From assembly GCA_022495005.1 (NCBI GenBank), contig JAGYXB010000791.1:496001-560000 (forward strand): a DNA stretch of 64,000 nt. The letters are read 5' to 3'. A program made the position numbers and the translations under genes. The DNA is from Rhyacophila brunnea (lineage: Eukaryota; Arthropoda; Insecta; Trichoptera; Rhyacophilidae). Below, piece by piece: positions 23,168 to 32,826 of this stretch. The notes below the pieces were generated by a model. It did no database searches, was not told the origin of the DNA, and saw only the letters and a program-made list of their open reading frames with translations. How positions within the stretch are numbered: position 1 is the first letter of the stretch; every line of letters begins with the position of its first letter.

Positions 23168-23700
23168 TATACTTCTTTTGGCGCGTTTGGGAAATCAGAT
23201 CAGAGTGTATTTTTGGCGTGTGACATGTAACACATAAATTATTTTTTCACACGAAAAATAACGCACTCGATTGAATTCGAACCACCGATTGTTCGTTTAT
23301 CAGCCGAACGCACTACCTTTACGCCACGGTATGGTACTGAAATCGTGAAGATTATACAGTATAATATTATAGTTTAGAATTGTTCCGTTGCCTAGGCACC
23401 GAATTTATTATTGTTGGCGATTTGCAATTCCTTACGTAAACAAACGATTAAACGTCAGAGTGACAGTTGGTACTTTAAAAATAAAAACAACGAGAAACCA
23501 TTATATAATTTGGTAATATAAGTTAAAGCGCATAGAAATAAACCAACGGCGTTCCAATAAGCGGTCATTTTTCTTGAGTGTGTAATTTAACAAGATACTT
23601 AAGAGCTAGTCAAAGAATCTAGTTTATCACAAGTTTTGTTTTCTTACGCAAAAGTATAACTTCTATCGCGCGTACATAAGTACACACACCGATTTTTTTT
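23168..23700. repeat. Dispersed repeat family L, copy L1, inserted in F1
   Basis: It is homologous to 36631-37099, starting TTATACTTCTTTTGG and ending ACATAAGTACACACACCGAT plus a T run. Shared internal landmarks are TTGATCCGTTGCCTAGGCA-like sequence, CATTCCTTACGTAAA and CCAACGGCG-TCCAATAAGC. An inner segment at about 23653-23663 is an inverted match to the left end. The class is unknown. The F-family sequence on both sides (GCGCCGCAGGCGACTTTT and the reverse of GTCGACCAGATAA) shows L1 landed in F1. Confidence 0.8.
23262..23334 (-). other. tRNA-like segment inside L1
   Basis: On the minus strand GTGGCGTAAAGGTAGTGCG resembles a D-arm, GTTCG...CGAAC can form an anticodon stem around CTGATAA (possible anticodon GAT), and GGTGGTTCGAATTC resembles a T-arm with B box. 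Acceptor pairing is not convincing. It is probably a tRNA-derived relic and not a working tRNA. The corresponding part of L2 lacks it. Confidence 0.5.
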
Positions 23701-23832
23701 ACCATTAGAGCAAATTTAAGATGTATGTTTATCTCACTTATCTGGTCGACTCGCCACGCCCGGCCCTCCCTGAGCCCGGGTCCTTAGGCTACAGACCTGT
23801 CAGCCCCCCCTTATGGGGGCCATGATCTTAAT

Positions 23833-25437
23833 TGTCAAACAGTGATACAAAATAAGGTAAGATTTCAATAAATAAACAAAAAACCTTCAAGGGACTGTCA
23901 TATGTCAGTAATAATTATTATAAAGACGTTAAATACAATCCGCTCTAGAAGACGGATAATAAATATACAAAAGTAAAGCCGAATATTTAACTTCAAAGTC
24001 TAATGATTCAATTTCACTTCACAATGTAATTAAAATGTGGAAAACTTTACACTATTACCGCTTGTATATTATATTAAAAAATGCAAGTTTTTTACACAAT
24101 TTAAGATTCTCTCAATTAGTCAATTCCATAAATTATTAAACGTACAGATATTTACAAGATATTGATACTTCAATCAGGTGAGAATGGATTGTGTTTTTTT
24201 TTTATTAATTACATTTTTTTAAATTAATTTATTTCGAATCCTGCCCTTACTTTTTTGTATAACGTGGTTCAAAGAGATAATTATATAGATTTATTTACAT
24301 ATTGCAATTGTGGGATATTTAGAATTTTCTCTAAAACAGTTTTGGTTGAAGTCTGTAGGTAAGTTATATAAGTAGGTACTTACCTCTATTATTTTTTAAT
24401 TTCCTAAATTACCATAATTAGTAATTTTATGTAGTGTTCTTGTGTTAATTTGTTGTTTAGTATTTCGTGATTATATTGTCTAGATACAGCAGTGAGAGGC
24501 CATCGCTCTTTTTATAATGTTGGGCAGTCTTTGATGACATACTACACTGTTTGAGACGTGTATTCGTCACTTGAACGGCAGTCATCGTCCTCTAATTACT
24601 TGTTCGACTTGTATCGGAAATAAAGCATTAAAATTATACAGATGTAGCATATAACTGTATACTTATCTGTGAAAGGATACGCCTTATCAATTATTGTACA
24701 AATATATGCATTGAAATACACCAAACATAAGTACTTTTAATAAAGGGATCAACATAAAAATGTGTACATACGTAGTATAACAAAATGTCAAAAGGCCATC
24801 AAATATGAAGGTTATAAACAAGATTTTATAGCCACAATTTTCCAATGTGTCAACGTACAGAATATTAATTTTGCTTTCATTTTAAAAACGCTAACAAACC
24901 GTCACAACATATTGTGATTAAAAGGATCCATAGGACATCTTCCCGTTATAATCAAAACTATTTAACTGACTTAGAACTTTTATCTTCTGCACAAGTCCAT
25001 TTTATAGCGCTATTGAGATTTTTGTATCCTAGCCAAATTGTGTATTTGAAAAATTAAAATCAGAACTACCGATTAATTTTAACGGAGATGCTGATTTTTC
25101 AGATTCAAAAATATATAATAATATATTACAATATTAATTATTACTTAATGTCAGTTTTATATTAACGTTTATAAACTCTTAAATTTATAGCTGGCTTGTC
25201 GACATTAGGCGGTTAGCTAATAAATTACTATACCTACACACATAATGTAATATTATAGTTTATATTGTATGAACGAATGAAGTCCAGTGAGAAGATGAAT
25301 ATACACGCCATAATAATCTCGAAAATGAGATGATCGCTTGACAATTCTAATTACTAGTGATACCGCCCAAAATGTACACAACAAAATAAAGGTACACCCA
25401 GACGTCACTTGATCAACGAAACAGTAAGTTCTCCAGT
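23833..25437. other. AT-rich, one LINE scrap, otherwise nothing recognised
   Basis: Apart from the LINE fragment at about 24490-24640, no gene or paired repeat was seen. Confidence 0.45.
24490..24640 (-). pseudogene. LINE C-terminal zinc-knuckle scrap
   Basis: The minus strand reads a DDDCRSSDEYTSQTV segment, a stop, then YVIKDCPT. A parallel segment at 63385-63490 reads TMRHVIKDCPI. A C...H/Y-x-I-x-DCP ending is typical of the C-terminal knuckle of R1/Jockey-like LINE proteins (CxxC...HxxxxCP). It is heavily decayed, and family assignment is tentative. Confidence 0.4.
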
Positions 25438-25445
25438 GGCTAGGA

Positions 25446-25948
25446 CAGTGTTGGCGAACCTCTGGCAAAATAATTGCATAGGTCGGTCCTTAGGCTTTAT
25501 CAGTTACATATAACATTATCGCACTAACCTCATCAGGCGGCGGGGGATGCCGCGCCGCGAACCTCTAATTTTGATCGATTTACCACTAAGACCACTGTAG
25601 CGAGAGAATGCATCATCTGATCGGAGCAATGCTGATGTCAATTTGTGCGCAAATAACCAAACTAATTAGTAAATTAACAAACAATTTCGTGTCTGCCCAC
25701 AAAAATAGATGCACCAAACAAGAAACAAAAACTTGGTGGATCTAGTAGTAGTAATTCTGGCAGACAGTTTCAAAATTGGTGGACCGAAATGTATGGCGTA
25801 ATTGACAAAAGTGACAAAGCTATAATGTGTGCAATGTTCTGCGAGTGGTATCTAGAACATCATTAAAAAAATCCCCATGAAAAACTACTCAGCACGTCAG
25901 ACAGTCGAAAAATAATATTTGGTAAAAAAAAAAGGTTCGCCTACCCTG
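25446..25948. mobile_element. hAT MITE family N, copy N1
   Basis: The 503-bp copy begins CAGTGTTGGCGAACCTCTGG and ends with the reverse complement of CAGGGTAGGCGAACC. The flanks GGCTAGGA and GGCTAAGA make an 8-bp TSD with one difference. It is internally related to N2, including the decayed start of a BED/hAT protein (NKK or TRN...QKxGGS...QNWWTEMY). Confidence 0.9.
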
Positions 25949-25956
25949 GGCTAAGA

Positions 25957-26540
25957 AATACGTATTACCACGATGAATTCAACCAGTTTAGAGACGAGAG
26001 GCCTGCAATGGATCTAAGTTGATCATAATGATGATATTAGTCTATTATCACCCTACTAATCTCAGGCCATAGTACAACATCCTTTTGCTCTCATCTCAAT
26101 TAGTTTTTATCGCACCGAGGTAAGAAAAGGAATTTAAGCTTTGGTAATGTGGCTACAGACGAATAGGTACTCAAAATTCATTAAACTGAAATGGTGACTA
26201 TAGTACGACTGTTTTATCAAGTATTCTACGTCACATCGCTGCATGCGTTGAAACTGTTACGTCACGTGTTTTTTGTGCGTTGATACTATTATGTAGAGTG
26301 CTCTTGTCATAGGAGATACTCTATTTCTGACACTATTGCGAGGGGTTTAAAGCTTTCTTTTCTGTTTCTCCTCCTCACAATACTACATTCTAAACAATGT
26401 TCATCGTCTGCTTTCGCAATGTTTTAGACATTTTAATGCAATGATGAAGTAGAAGAAAATATCTAACTTCATGGTTTACAAATCACATTGTCACTGATAC
26501 GAACGCAGCTCAGCCAAATTGTTTCTGACAGCAGTCAATA
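25957..26540. other. AT-rich, nothing recognised
   Basis: No gene or paired repeat was seen. Confidence 0.45.
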
Positions 26541-26548
26541 GAATAGAG

Positions 26549-27204
26549 CAGCGGTGGCGAACCCATGGCATGCGAATGTTTTAATTTGAAGAGAAAAAAT
26601 ATACATATAATAATAATAAATGATAGATCGCATTGTATACAAATAGCAGGTAAATACTCTTCAATAATAAGCATTACTTTAATGGAAATATTTATAATTA
26701 AATAGGTGGGTCCTTGAGCTTTATGCGTCACATATAATATTATCGCACTAACCTTATCAGGCGGCGGGAGAAGCCGCGCCGCAAACCTCTGATTTTGATC
26801 ATTTACAATGCTTGAGACCACTGTAGCGAGAGTATGCCTGATTTGAATGGATAAATTTTACAGTCAATGTGTGCGTAAAGAACCAAACTAAGTAATACAG
26901 TATAAAACATTATTTCCATCGACAAAAATGGCTGTACCGAATAAGAAACAAAAACCAGGTGGAGCTTGTAGTAGCAATTCTCACAGAGTATTTCAAAATT
27001 GGTGGACCGAAATGTATGACATAATTAAAAAAGTGATAAAGCTATATGACATGTTCTGTGAGTGATATCTAGAATATCATCATTTTTTAATAAAATTCTT
27101 AAAAACTATTTTTTCTCACTGAAAAAACTGTTCGGCACGTCAGACAGTCGAAAATAATATCTGGAAAATTTTTGACGCGTACGTAAAAAGGTTCGCCAAC
27201 CCTG
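26549..27204. mobile_element. hAT MITE family N, copy N2
   Basis: The 656-bp copy begins CAGCGGTGGCGAACCCATGG and ends with the reverse complement of CAGGGTTGGCGAACC. It is flanked by a perfect 8-bp duplication GAATAGAG (26541-26548 and 27205-27212). It keeps a 45-codon piece of its parent transposase gene. Confidence 0.93.
26928..27065 (+). pseudogene. Truncated hAT transposase N-terminus in N2
   Basis: A 45-codon frame starts MAVPNKKQKPGGACSS, continues to FQNWWTEMYDII and stops after DMFCE. An N-terminal Lys-rich start followed by a W-rich segment and a Cys resembles the beginning of GTF2I/ZBED-type hAT transposases. The homologous segment of N1 encodes the same phrase QNWWTEMY, showing descent from a real coding sequence. 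Everything after the first about 45 residues is deleted. Confidence 0.6.
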
Positions 27205-27212
27205 GAATAGAG

Positions 27213-27535
27213 TATAGACTATAGATAGTCTATAAAGCAAAGATCGCACCGAAAGCGTTGAAGTGAATCCCTGCAAACCAAAACCCGCCCCGCGCCACAC
27301 TCGGTTTTAAATTACCGTATCACGGGACCCTACAGTGGCGATGTGAAGCAACTATTTTAATTTTGCCTGGGACTGCCCTGGGAGAACATACCCAAGACTG
27401 AGGTTGCTACGCTCAAGGTGAGCTCTGACTGAGTTTAAAGAATTTACTCTAATGCAAGTTGCCAGGACAAGAAAATCACATGGGAATTACGAAAAAGAAA
27501 ATGAATTTAAGGTATATATAACAAAGAAAACGAAG
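27213..27535. other. Unrecognised, possible hAT end at about 27333
   Basis: CAGTGGCGATGTGAAGCAAC at about 27333 resembles other CAGTGG ends, but no partner was found. Confidence 0.35.
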
Positions 27536-28080
27536 CTAATCATACGGACAGCAAAGAAAGAAAAGAGTGGAGAGATATTCACGCCCGCGGTAAGACGCCG
27601 CAAATTTTTTAAATGCAAAATAATTGGCCTTAGTAGCAACCAAGTCGGACGGCCTGATGGGCCCAACAGCTGGTTGGACCGACCTGGGCATCTCTTCCCG
27701 TTCGGAGCACATACTCAGACATTCCCAGAGGATGTGGTTGGCATCCTGTATTTCCCCTCCGCATGGACATGTCGGACGACTTGCAAGTCCAAGCTTAAAG
27801 AGCTTGCCAGCGAAGCCACCGTGGCCAGTCACAAATTGACTGGTGTAATGGTCAGGAGTCAAACATTTGGTTATCTCCAATCGCCATTTGATGTCTGGCA
27901 AAAAACATATAAGTGTGCCGGCCTTTGGTAGATTCATTCCACCGTAGCTGCCAGGTCATCCACGCCGCGTCTAGCGTCAAAAGACGTATAGTCTGCTTCA
28001 ACGTGGGGCAAGGTGAAAGTCACCAACAACGGCGTCGTCGCCTTTGAAGAGCTTCGTTGACGCACCGCAGTAGATCTTCG
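27536..28080 (-). pseudogene. R1-clade-like LINE, C-terminal part of ORF2
   Basis: The minus strand first encodes WQLRWNESTKGRHTY (about 27920-27975). After a frameshift it continues with TPDHYTSQFVTGHGGF, FKLGLASRPTCPCG and a DANHILWECLSM knuckle. The order 'W...ST-KGR-TY', 'TGHG-F', 'CxCG...HxLxxC' is the conserved tail of R1-like non-LTR retrotransposon proteins after the reverse transcriptase. The RT domain itself is missing. It is non-functional: a frameshift near 27915 and no upstream ORF. Confidence 0.85.
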
Positions 28081-28767
28081 ATTAGGAATGGTATAAGAAG
28101 AAGATGCATCATAATATTATGTAATAAAAATCCACAGAAATGTACTGCTATTCAATGGCCAACCAGTACTTACATAGTTTTTTAATCAAATTCGGAAGAA
28201 TGAAAACATTTTTGCAGCTAACACAATATTAAAATATGCCACTGTCAAATTATGCAATGGAATACGAGAATATCGCAGTTACACTGAGCCAGTAAGAACA
28301 TAAAGAATTTGGGAGAGCTTTTTTATGAAATAAAGCTCGAAAATAAACTTGACTGTGTCAACTGTCTTTTACTGTCACAATAAGTCGTTATTTCTACCCC
28401 GCGCTGCGTGGAATAATCAAGTTATACGGACGAACGAGTAAAGCAGCTCATCTCCTGAATAAAGGCATGTGTTAATAAATTATTATTAATATACGTGTCT
28501 GAACTAATAATAGTATACTGAATATTCAAAGGAAGTAGGAAGAATATTTCAATTGACAGCAAAGTCAAAACATGTCATTTCAAAAATTTTATAATAATGC
28601 TTTAAAGATACTCGTAAACAAAATCACGTTTAGCATGAGTAGATCTTCGTTTTCAGGATGGAAAAATTGCTTTCGATTTGATTAGTTATGAATAAATTGG
28701 CGAAATAAATAAACTAAACTGACAATCCACTGCTAGATTAATGTTTCCTTAAGGGGGAGAGGTATGC
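28081..28767. other. AT-rich, nothing recognised
   Basis: A short GAAGAAG run lies at about 28098-28106. No gene was supported. Confidence 0.45.
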
Positions 28768-29158
28768 CAGCAGAGAACCTAGCGGAAAAATAGGAAGCTT
28801 GCAATTTGAGATTTTTTTTGATAATTTACAATTTCAACTGTATTAATTAATAAATATGTATCTGAAAACATTAAAAATATATTTATTTTTTTAATTCAAA
28901 GATAAACTTACAATTGTAAATAAATGTACTTAATAAAATATGAATTCGTTGCAGGGTCACATCTTATTATTACATTATATTTTATGGTCATATTTATTAT
29001 TAAAATTTAGTTTATTAAGTTTTCAATTTTGTCGATTGAAAACTTAATAAACTAAATTTTTAGATTTTTGACTAATTCTATATTTTATATTTATTTTAAA
29101 AAACATCGATCTTTATAAAAATATAAATGTGTATAACTTGAAATCCTTTTTATTTATA
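28768..29158. repeat. Dispersed repeat family I, copy I1, with perfect hairpin
   Basis: It is homologous to 56596-56964. Shared phrases are ACCTAGCGGAAAAATA, TTGATAATTTACAATTTCAA and TTATGGTCATAT. Within it, 29002-29027 and 29035-29060 are perfect 26-base reverse complements around a 7-base loop (TTTGTCG). I2 lacks the second arm, so the hairpin is a change specific to I1. Confidence 0.85.
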
Positions 29159-29916
29159 TCAAATCGAGCTCCCTCTGAGGCGGACGAAACCGGTCCAAAT
29201 TTATTTATTAAAGTGGAATAAGTACCACAAAAAATGCGTTTTATTAAATCAAACAACATTACAATGCAGTTCCACCATGAATTGACAGTTAACAAAATAA
29301 AAGAAAAGAAAAAATATACATTATAAATATGAAAAGACTTGTATTGCGGTTAAGTATTTCACCATGATTCCAAGAGATGGTAGTGTATGTACAATATATT
29401 AAATTATTTAAAACATTCGACAGGGGCTAGTAGGTATAACGAGTGTAAAGTACAGCGTGTATACACGCTCATTTTCTATGTCCGGCCTTGCGTTTTGGCA
29501 TTCCTGACCCAATACAGATTATGTCAACAATATTAAAAAAGGTAACTGAAAGGTAGTTTTTTTTATTATAGAAAAATATTAAAATTATCATGTAAAATGT
29601 AATGAATTATGTTATTATACGAATTTATCAGGGTCAAGAAACATAAGAAGATTGGAAATTTGTAGGTAGCTATCGTGGTATTTTTAGTATTTTTAATTAA
29701 TTTAAAATACGTATAACAGGTTCCAATTTACAACATAAAACATATCCTAATTTTATCGCTTATTTGAAAGGAAATGTTGTTGAAAACTATACTTCAACTA
29801 GCCTGCATGACTGCGAGCGCTCAACGTATGATTGGATAACTATATTATTGAAAATATCTATAAAAAAAAATACTGCCTGCCAAGAATCTATTAATTACAT
29901 AACACCAACTTTGCGT
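29159..29916. other. AT-rich, nothing recognised
   Basis: No gene or paired repeat was seen. Confidence 0.45.
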
Positions 29917-30083
29917 CCACGATGGCCGTGCGATTACGCGTCAGGCTTACAATGTCGTCGGTCCTGGGTTCGAATCCCGGGTTTGGCAAACTCACGTGTT
30001 GTTTTTCAATGTGTATTTGGAGCCAGAGTTAGGTCTATACTCTGGCTAGCAAGTGGCTAACATCTATTTATCTTTAAAAAAAT
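29917..30083 (+). mobile_element. tRNA-derived SINE, copy S1
   Basis: The head reads GATGGCCGTGCGATTACGCG, with A-box-like sequence, and then GGTTCGAATCCCGGG, an excellent pol III B box about 40 bases on. The body shares TGGCTAACATCTATTTA-type sequence with S2 and S3. The tail is a short A-rich stretch. No TSD was identified. Confidence 0.8.
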
Positions 30084-30818
30084 TGTTAATACTACCTCCA
30101 CTCTAAGAGATCAGTCAAAATAAATAGACAATATTTCGCAAAAAACTAGTAGATAAGTTTAGTATATAAAAAAAACAGCATACATATAAAGTATAAGTCA
30201 TAAGCTCATAAGTAACAGTTACCGCACGCGACAGTATATGACAAACTGTTAGAACATTAATAAAGCATTCTGCGGAAGAAAGCGTAAAACGAGTTTGGTA
30301 TACTCGTATCTACTAAAGCTATCTTAATATCCTTCATAAAATAAAATATATTATTGTCTTTAAATAGGTATTCATCCAGCAGTCAGTAATGGTCCTGGAA
30401 TAGTCGATCATACTGTTGACAGCGTTTGGTCGTAGTACATAATACCCTTGATTTATATACGAACTACGAATGACGTAAAAACATAAAACGGTCCAATAAA
30501 CTAGGTCTTTATCTATCATAAATTTTATAAGTTAACCCAAATTCTGATTCTATTTCAGACCAATCCTTAATCTGTAAGGTTGTCAAATGTGAACTTGGAA
30601 GAGTTTTGTGGCCGTTGGCCAATATTCCATTCTCGAAATACTTTGCGCAAACTCGCCTATGCTGAATAAGTTTCTGTAAGTTATTTTATAATTGCCTAAT
30701 TTAAGATATTATTTATCTAACGACCAATGATAATCGATACAATTATAAAAAAGGATTTATCAAATAAAAAATTTGGGACTTGAATCAACTAGAATTTAAA
30801 ATTTGAATTGATTATAAA
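30084..30818. other. AT-rich, nothing recognised
   Basis: No gene or paired repeat was seen. Confidence 0.45.
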
Positions 30819-31022
30819 ATACATCATTTTGAAAACACTTCTGAGAAATAATATATTATTACCAATAGAAAAATCTATTTGAAAAAGGAAAAACACCCCG
30901 CAGGAATCGAACCTGCATTTTGCATTTGCATTTGCGGCTTCTTAATACTCACTGAAGCGCTTTCCAAATTGAGCTACTTGGTTATAATATATTTTGTCAG
31001 AAGTGTTTTCAAAATTATGTAT
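30819..31022. mobile_element. Inverted-repeat element K1 enclosing a tRNA-like core
   Basis: The 204-bp unit has ends ATACATCATTTTGAAAACAC-TTCTGA and its near-perfect reverse complement at 30997-31022. The enclosed 30892-30985 looks like a tRNA on the minus strand. A half copy (K2) follows at 31421-31556 in the other orientation. Confidence 0.8.
30892..30985 (-). other. tRNA-like core of K1 (pseudo-tRNA)
   Basis: Read on the minus strand it has AGTAGCTCAATTTGGAAAGC (D-arm/A box), a CTTC...GAAG stem with an oversized loop, a 25-base TGCAAATGCAAA-type variable region and a perfect T-arm GCAGGTTCGATTCCTGC. Acceptor strands do not pair well and the anticodon loop is too long. It is best seen as a tRNA-derived pol III promoter and not a decoding tRNA. 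Confidence 0.6.
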
Positions 31023-31420
31023 GTTCAATAATTAGAATTACATTCTTAAATATTATGAATTATTCGTTGAATAAAAAATAATTAAAAATTAAAAAATTAG
31101 AAAATAGTTTAAGCAATGATATTGATTAATGATTATAATATTATTTTATCTGTGGCCTTTAGTAGTATTATAATATAATAAACGACTTAAGCCCCCAAAC
31201 CTAGGAAAATTATAAAAGTTTTTTTTAATAACGTCGTAGGTATGAAGTAACAAACTTTTTTTTATTCAACGAATAATTAACAAGATTTATTAAATTAATA
31301 GCAAGTGCAAGTACGTTATAACAAAAGCCGATTGCCAATAAGTAAGGTCATTTATAAAGCGTTTCAGAATTTTTTGTAAATATTTAAATTTGTCGCAATT
31401 AGTAAGGACATGTATAACAT

Positions 31421-31556
31421 GGTGCTCAGTGCACATGTACGCGAATCTCGAAGGGTGCAGATTCGAACCTGCTGGGTGTCGTATTTTTTTCGAAAAGATT
31501 TTTTCTAGTGGTTATATTATATTTATCACAAGTGTTTTCAAATTATGTTATAAGAC
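31421..31556 (+). mobile_element. Element K2, partial copy
   Basis: The T-arm-like GGTGCAGATTCGAACCTGC, the phrase GGGTGTCGTATTTTTTTC and the terminal AAGTGTTTTCAAATTATGT match K1 read on its minus strand. The left inverted end was not found. Together with K1 it shows a repeated family. Confidence 0.65.
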
Positions 31557-32255
31557 GTGTTTGGAGTAACCGCCCGCCTCTACATTTTAATATAATATAT
31601 TTTCATAGGGGAAATGATTTTTAACTGAAGGAAATTTTAGCATATTATAACTAATATTAACTCATTATTTCAACTTGACACTCGCAAAACATTATACAAA
31701 AGCAAGATAGGATATTGACACGAGGCGACCATTAATTATACATTCAACCAATATTCTACATACCTTTTCAGTCTCCGATAAAAATAAAATAATAATTAAA
31801 AACTGCCACTGATTTGACAAAGGTCTTAATAGAAAACTTATTAAAACCGACGTCATTTGAACGGTTAAGTTGTTTCACATGGGTATTTGTCGCTTACGTA
31901 AGATCTCTCGTCGATCCAAGAAAGCTTTGACCAGGTGTCATGAAATAATTTCCACTGCCAAGAATATTTTCCGCGATCTTATAAAAATATGAAAGAAAAT
32001 AAGTTCGCAAAGAACGATTAACTCTATTCATCTGATAAATAACAAGTCAAATTAAGATTAAGGTGTTTGTTTTGTTAGGAGAATAGACCAATTAGTTAGA
32101 TAATATATATTTATAATATATTATATTTCATATTATAGGAGCGAAGGATAATATAAGAACAGATAAAAATAGCATTTAAATATCTAACACTTATCTACAA
32201 GTTATTATTAACTTTTATTTTAGCCACACGCTATTTATCTAGAAATTTTTAGCAG
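31557..32255. other. AT-rich, nothing recognised
   Basis: No gene or paired repeat was seen. Confidence 0.45.
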
Positions 32256-32826
32256 AAAAAGCTCGCTATTCGAATGGGAATGGCTGGAGCAACATTCAAC
32301 TCGATGAGGAATGTCTGGGACTCACGATTATACTCGGTCAAAACCAAATGCCGCCTATTCCACGCTTGCATTCTGACGGTGCTGCTTTACGGTAGCGAAT
32401 CATGGCACCTTACGAAGGCACAGAGCAACCGTATACTGAGCTTCGAAAACAGATGTTTGCGACGAATACTGGGTGTGCGGTGGTATGACTTTAGGAGCAA
32501 CGAGGAGATAAGAGAAGCACCAAGCAGCCTCTCATCACACTGAAAGTGAAGAGGCGATGTTGGACCTGGCTCGGCCACGTGCTGCGGATGCCGGAAGAGA
32601 ACTTCAACCTGGGTTGCCTGTTCTTCAAGCCGACCGGATTCCGGCGTCCTGGAAGGCCGCTAAATACAATCTACAGAGTGTATACGGCGGAGCTACGGGA
32701 TGCTGGTTTGACCTGGAACGAAGCAAGAAGACTGGCGAGCGACAGGGATTCTTGGAGGCGCCGCGTGGTGTCCATATGCTCCAGTTAAGGGGCGGATACG
32801 GCAAAAGAAGAAGAAGATTTGTCTAG
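32256..32826 (+). pseudogene. LINE endonuclease-RT protein, C-terminal part
   Basis: The plus strand encodes TKCRLFHACILTVLLYGSES, then WHLTKAQ and FENRCLRRILGVRW, and in a second frame RRCWTWLGHVLRMPEENF with GFRRPGRP and DRDSWRR. This is the standard C-terminal region of RTE/CR1-like LINE proteins (VLLYGxExW, LRRILGxxW, WLGHVLRM, GxRxxGRP, DRxxWR). A single-base frameshift lies at about 32520. The 3' end has an AAGAAGAAGA tail, so the insertion keeps its LINE 3' terminus and is 5' truncated. Confidence 0.9.

Larger units (their letters stand above)
22967..23824. mobile_element. CATGG-ended family F, copy F1 (carries repeat L1)
   Basis: The 858-bp element begins CATGGCCCCAACATCC and ends CTTATGGGGGCCATG. 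It is flanked by a perfect 8-bp duplication ATCTTAAT (22959-22966 and 23825-23832). Comparison with F2 and F4 shows that its inside is interrupted by repeat L1 at 23168-23700. A CATG start with an 8-bp TSD would fit either P-superfamily or hAT. Confidence 0.92.

Noticed and set aside
27452..27931. 159-codon plus-strand frame
   Set aside because: It is the antisense shadow of the R1-like LINE coding sequence on the minus strand, which has clear conserved motifs.
30892..30985. Functional tRNA gene
   Set aside because: The T-arm is perfect, but the acceptor strands do not pair, the anticodon loop is too long, and a related copy lies in K2. It is a repeat-borne pseudo-tRNA.
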